Shown here in pieces: positions 60,995 to 64,000 of a stretch of 64,000 nucleotides of DNA; position 1 is the first letter of the stretch; the number at the start of each line of letters is the position of its first letter. Origin of the DNA: an uncultured Flavobacteriaceae bacterium (GTDB taxonomy: Bacteria > Bacteroidota > Bacteroidia > Flavobacteriales > Flavobacteriaceae); the NCBI GenBank assembly GCA_947500385.1, contig CANMSA010000003.1:186001-250000 (forward strand). Direction: 5' to 3'. The translations under genes were made by a program, and so were the position numbers. Below the pieces are notes generated by a model. The model worked only from the letters and a program-made list of their open reading frames with translations, was not told the origin of the DNA and searched no databases.

Positions 60995-61809
60995 GTTGCC
61001 ACTAGTTTCGTTTGGGAATTAAAATAATCGACGATAAGCTGAAAATACTTCTCTCGATTTTCCGATTTTGCCAACTGCGCGTGTTTCGCATTCTTAAAAA
61101 CTACTAATTCTGTAGGAAGGGGGGAAGCCCTTTTGAAATTAGGGCCTGCCTCTTTTAGAATTACTTCGTCATGATCCAAGTAGATCAATAATAATTTTTT
61201 TAATCCGTTTGCCTCCTTCATCCTATCGATCATCCGAATTCGTTTCCGATAATTTGGCATCAAGAAATACATCAATTTCAAGACCTTGAATGCCATGGGG
61301 TAGTGTACCCAAAAATCTTCCAAGGTATTCGCTGCGCTCTCTATAATCGCAAACTCGAACGGATGCTCCTCCGCAAAGGCAATGGTCGCGAATTGCCCTC
61401 CCAAAGAAATGCCCATATAGCCCAAGGGTATATTGGGATAGTGTTTTTGCGCTTCGTAACCCGCAGCTCTGATATCTTCGAAATAGTCAAAGTTTCCTAC
61501 CGTGCTTTCGCCAAAACCGTTGATGTCAAAAACAAGCACATGGTAACCGTTCTCTCTGAGCAAATCCGTATAACCATTTTTAAGAAAATACCCCTTGGCT
61601 TCCTTGCCCATAGGATGTCCCAAAACAATAACCCCTTTCGCAGAGGTAGTTTTTGACGCTGCGACCAAACCCCTGAGCCTGGCCTTGGAACGACTGTTAA
61701 AAGAAATAGGTTTCCACTCTTTTCGCTCCTCCATACTGAGCGGATTTCTCCATTGTATCATGAACGATCCAAAGAATGGTTTTTTGATAAGTTTGTACAT
61801 GAAACGCAT
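60991..61809 (-). CDS. Alpha/beta hydrolase with an N-terminal extension
   Basis: 272 residues; the start could be the ATG at 61809 or the one at 61800. Residues ~55-262 are an alpha/beta hydrolase: VIVLGHPMGKEAKGYF, elbow GISLGG (nucleophile Ser about 148), Asp in LIYLDHDEVI and His in AKHAQLAK near the end. The N-terminal ~50 residues carry basic and hydrophobic stretches (MYKLIKKPFFGSFMIQW) that may attach it to a membrane. Gap of 14 bases from the alcohol dehydrogenase gene and four-base overlap with the next hydrolase. Confidence 0.8.
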   Translation of the reverse strand: MRFMYKLIKKPFFGSFMIQWRNPLSMEERKEWKPISFNSRSKARLRGLVAASKTTSAKGVIVLGHPMGKEAKGYFLKNGYTDLLRENGYHVLVFDINGFGESTVGNFDYFEDIRAAGYEAQKHYPNIPLGYMGISLGGQFATIAFAEEHPFEFAIIESAANTLEDFWVHYPMAFKVLKLMYFLMPNYRKRIRMIDRMKEANGLKKLLLIYLDHDEVILKEAGPNFKRASPLPTELVVFKNAKHAQLAKSENREKYFQLIVDYFNSQTKLVAT

Positions 61810-61823
61810 TTGAAAATAGGGGT

Positions 61824-62933
61824 TTAGTTATTTGATAGTATGGGATTTCTCTGTATGATAACCTTGGTCGTTTTCCGCAACAGATCTTCAGAAGCGGATT
61901 CCCATTTTCCGATATGCGTAGTAATCAATTCTGGTCGTATGTCCTTCTCTTTAATAAAGGCCAGCATTTCGGGAATATCGGCTAACGGATTTGCTAGACC
62001 GGTCACTAAACGAATGTTCTTGGCATACAGCTGAAAAAAAGGAACGCGAACGTTTTTGTTAAAGTAAATATTGGCCGAACTTAAAACCCCTCCAGGATTC
62101 AACCATTTGATCCCTAATTTAATGGCATCCAAAGCGTTTGTGCAATTTACGACCAGGTCGTACCTACCGTCATGTTGACGGTAGTCGCCCCGTATGCCGT
62201 TCGCCCCGACTTTTTTCGCAATGTTGATGCGCTCTTCCGATTTATCTACATAATCGACTACTTCAGTATTCATTTTAGAAGCAAAAGCCGCTGCATATAG
62301 CCCCACGCTCTTCGCGCCGCCCCCAATTATCAACACTTTCTTATTGGTGTTGTTTAAGAGAAAGGGGGCAATGCGCGACCATGCATCGGGTAGGTTATCG
62401 CTTGCACTCGCCAAACCAATAGGGTCTGTATCTTCTCCAATAGGAATCAGCATTTGGTGGGCATAGGGAACTCTTAGGACTTCGGACATTGTTCCGCCAT
62501 TGACCACATGGTTCCCAATACCACTGAACATATTGAAACTTCCGGTAGTAACGCATTGGCTGGTCAACCCGGAAGAACAAATGGGGCATTCCCCACAGGA
62601 AATTTGAAACGGAACGATTACTTTTTGCCCGATGCTTAAATGGGGCACCGATTTCCCAAGAGCCAATACTTCGGCAACACATTCATGGCCAAAGGGGAAG
62701 GGTCCTTTTAACACGTTTTCCCTTGTAAATTCAGGTATTGTTTTATCCACTAGGCCCAAAAACTTTCCGATACGGTATTTTTTAAAGATATTCTGGTGTA
62801 GAAAAGCGGCGTCCAAATCGCACCTTGCTACCAAGAACGGCCGCACCAAGGCATCGGTATCATTTTCAATAGTAGGCTCGGTAACCTCTTGCCAAAGCAA
62901 CTTTTTTGGTTTTATATAAGTGAGCTGTTTCAT
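61824..62933 (-). CDS. Zinc-dependent alcohol dehydrogenase family protein
   Basis: 369 residues of the medium-chain dehydrogenase type. The catalytic zinc site uses Cys in LVARCDLDA (about 38) and GHE in FGHECVAEV (about 79-81); the structural zinc site CxxCxxCx7C is complete (CGECPICSSGLTSQC, about 112-126). The Rossmann fold has VLIIGGGAKSVGLYAAAF (about 200-217). NAD(P)-linked oxidation of an alcohol or its reverse. It starts within four bases of the TetR gene end (overlap), the first enzyme gene of the operon. Confidence 0.85.
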   Translation of the reverse strand: MKQLTYIKPKKLLWQEVTEPTIENDTDALVRPFLVARCDLDAAFLHQNIFKKYRIGKFLGLVDKTIPEFTRENVLKGPFPFGHECVAEVLALGKSVPHLSIGQKVIVPFQISCGECPICSSGLTSQCVTTGSFNMFSGIGNHVVNGGTMSEVLRVPYAHQMLIPIGEDTDPIGLASASDNLPDAWSRIAPFLLNNTNKKVLIIGGGAKSVGLYAAAFASKMNTEVVDYVDKSEERINIAKKVGANGIRGDYRQHDGRYDLVVNCTNALDAIKLGIKWLNPGGVLSSANIYFNKNVRVPFFQLYAKNIRLVTGLANPLADIPEMLAFIKEKDIRPELITTHIGKWESASEDLLRKTTKVIIQRNPILSNN

Positions 62934-63493
62934 TGGTTCAGGATTAATTTGGACATGCGCCCTATCGCATTAAGCAGATATTTAGGATTGTTATAGACTC
63001 GCATGAGCAAGATTCCACCTTCAATATCCTGAACAATCTGTTCGGCCAAGTACTGGGCGCTTTGTGGTGGATGATTTTCGGCCAATAAGTGTTTAAGCCC
63101 GTCAATGAATTTTTCAAAGAATAGCCGAATCTCCTCAAAGTACTTCGGGTTCGCATGGGCCGACTCAAGTGCCGTGTTCGCCATGACACAGCCACCATCA
63201 TAGGTGAGGAACAATTTTTTGATGAGTGAATTGATCCTGTCTAGTTTCTCCGATGTCGTTAAGCTTTCATCGTTCAATGCCTTGTTCATATTGTAGGTCA
63301 TATAGCTATTGACCGTTGCCAAGACCTCTTTTATCAAAGTGTCCTTGCTATCGAAATAATAATAGAAATGTGATTTTTGGATATCGCATTGCTTCGCCAA
63401 ATCGCTCATGCTGCTGTTGGCAATTCCCTTTTTGCGAATGGTTTCTACTACTTTTTGCAGTACTTCTTCTTTGGATGTTTTGACCTTGGGCAT
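62930..63493 (-). CDS. TetR/AcrR family regulator of the hydrolase operon
   Basis: 187 residues: N-terminal helix-turn-helix (about 10-55; KGIANSSMSDLAKQCDIQKSHFYYYFDSKDTL in parts) and a ligand-binding helical domain. It is first in a six-gene overlapping operon and its start codon overlaps the 22-bp palindrome at 63493-63514. Likely represses its own operon and the divergent thioesterase gene, with release by a metabolite handled by the enzymes; the ligand is not deducible. Confidence 0.9.
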   Translation of the reverse strand: MPKVKTSKEEVLQKVVETIRKKGIANSSMSDLAKQCDIQKSHFYYYFDSKDTLIKEVLATVNSYMTYNMNKALNDESLTTSEKLDRINSLIKKLFLTYDGGCVMANTALESAHANPKYFEEIRLFFEKFIDGLKHLLAENHPPQSAQYLAEQIVQDIEGGILLMRVYNNPKYLLNAIGRMSKLILNQ

Positions 63494-63514
63494 TTTATTG
63501 AACGTTCGTTAAAA
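63493..63514. promoter_or_regulatory. Palindromic operator at the TetR/thioesterase divergence
   Basis: TTTTA-N2-GAACGTTC-N2-TAAAA, a 22-bp palindrome with perfect 8-bp core (63500-63507) and matching outer arms. It overlaps the TetR start codon (63493) and sits between it and the -7 box at 63528-63521, so it covers the transcription start. Classical repressor site. Confidence 0.7.
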
Positions 63515-63520
63515 TAAAAT

Positions 63521-63528
63521 CAAATATA
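63521..63528 (-). promoter_or_regulatory. -7 promoter box of the TetR operon
   Basis: TATATTTG on the minus strand is a perfect TAnnTTTG box 27 bases before the TetR start codon; the operator lies immediately downstream of it, at the expected start of transcription. Confidence 0.65.
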
Positions 63529-63575
63529 AATACTTTTTTTGAGGATGTTATGCCTAATTTTACAAAAAACATGAA

Positions 63576-63998
63576 ATGAACGAGCTAAAGGAGAAAATTT
63601 TAAAGGTCTGCAACGAAGCTACCAAGAATACCTTAATGGAAACTTTAGAGATCGAATACATTGATGTCGGGGAGAACTATTTGATTGGTAAGATGCCAGT
63701 AAATCCAAGGGTTCATCAACCTGATGGCGTATTGCACGGAGGAGCTTCGGTAGCGCTGGCGGAGAGCATTGGTAGTACCGCGTCCTACATATTTCTGGAC
63801 GGTCAGAATTTTTTTGTTCGCGGTATCGAAATAGCTGCCAATCATGTCAAAAGTGTGCGAGAGGGGTTCGTTTTTGCGAGGGCGACGATTATGCACAAAG
63901 GCCGAACGACCCAGTTATGGGATATCAAGATCACGGATGCCGATGACAATCTAATTTCTTCCTGTAAACTTACGACCATCTCCTTGCCTAAGAAGTAA
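63576..63998 (+). CDS. Hotdog-fold thioesterase (PaaI/menI-like)
   Basis: 140 residues, complete just before the window end. PaaI-type hotdog thioesterase: the helix motif HQPDGVLHGGASVALAESIGSTAS (split here) with the family's HGG and E/S residues, then RGIEIAANHVKSVREGFVFARATIMHKGRTTQLWDIKI. Hydrolyses an acyl-CoA, perhaps aromatic or long-chain. Divergent from the TetR operon with 82 bases between starts, so it probably shares the operator. Confidence 0.9.
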   Translation: MNELKEKILKVCNEATKNTLMETLEIEYIDVGENYLIGKMPVNPRVHQPDGVLHGGASVALAESIGSTASYIFLDGQNFFVRGIEIAANHVKSVREGFVFARATIMHKGRTTQLWDIKITDADDNLISSCKLTTISLPKK

Positions 63999-64000
63999 TA

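Noticed and set aside
1-64000. CRISPR arrays, insertion sequences, prophage or integrative elements
   Set aside because: No regularly spaced repeats, transposase, integrase or phage genes were seen; genes are ordinary core and accessory types.

Overview
The window is a stretch of ordinary, chromosome-like DNA from a member of the Flavobacteriaceae (Bacteroidota), most likely a marine genus; I cannot name the species. Evidence: many genes follow the Bacteroidota promoter -7 box TAnnTTTG (for example before the SRP RNA, the ABC-F gene, glyA and the TetR operon). Shine-Dalgarno sequences are largely absent. Lineage-typical proteins are present: a PorP/SprF family type IX secretion protein, YtxJ, an RprX/RprY-like two-component pair, DUF4252 and DUF1080 proteins, and many short-tailed lipoproteins. 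About 63 protein genes and one RNA gene are packed tightly. I see no insertion sequence, prophage, CRISPR array, tRNA or rRNA.

Layout. 0-6.7 kb, plus strand: end of recN, fabI, a glycosyltransferase, a YbbR-like protein, coaE and a sensor kinase/response regulator pair. 6.8-14.3 kb, minus strand: a six-gene overlapping operon (DUF1015, yggS, exonuclease/GIY-YIG nuclease, K+ channel, miaA, gntK), then hbd and a Gfo/Idh/MocA oxidoreductase. 14.5-24.8 kb: pcm, smpB, a histidine phosphatase, the PorP/SprF protein, a TetR repressor with its operator, clpB, ytxJ, a lipoprotein and fahA. 24.9-26.2 kb: glyA.

26.2-31.0 kb is a signalling island on the minus strand: a LytTR regulator with a degenerate receiver, a 54-residue lipoprotein, a TPR histidine kinase, a NarL-type regulator and an unknown 225-residue protein. 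Two of its promoters share a 15-bp element. 31-41.5 kb: surface lipoproteins, a thioesterase, a glutaminyl cyclotransferase, SRP RNA, an SDR enzyme, fsa, a thioredoxin-fold lipoprotein without active cysteines, an ABC-F protein. 41.7-55.6 kb: a fasciclin protein, pheT, a TlpA protein, leuA-leuB, an EamA transporter, DUF4252, an RluA-type synthase, lspA, panB, and small secreted proteins. 55.8-57.8 kb: dnaK. 58.8-64 kb: a TetR-led operon of a zinc alcohol dehydrogenase, three alpha/beta hydrolases and a transglutaminase-like protein, divergent from a hotdog thioesterase, with a clear palindromic operator at the divergence.

The most notable signals are regulatory. First, dnaK and clpB carry the same composite upstream element, TGnCATnnTGTCA-N11-TTGGYA-N6-TTG, with identical internal spacing; its last part has the spacing of a sigma-54 -24/-12 promoter. 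Second is the signalling island with its shared upstream element. Third is the TetR-controlled hydrolase cluster. All were found by eye in one window, so genome-wide searches are needed to judge them.
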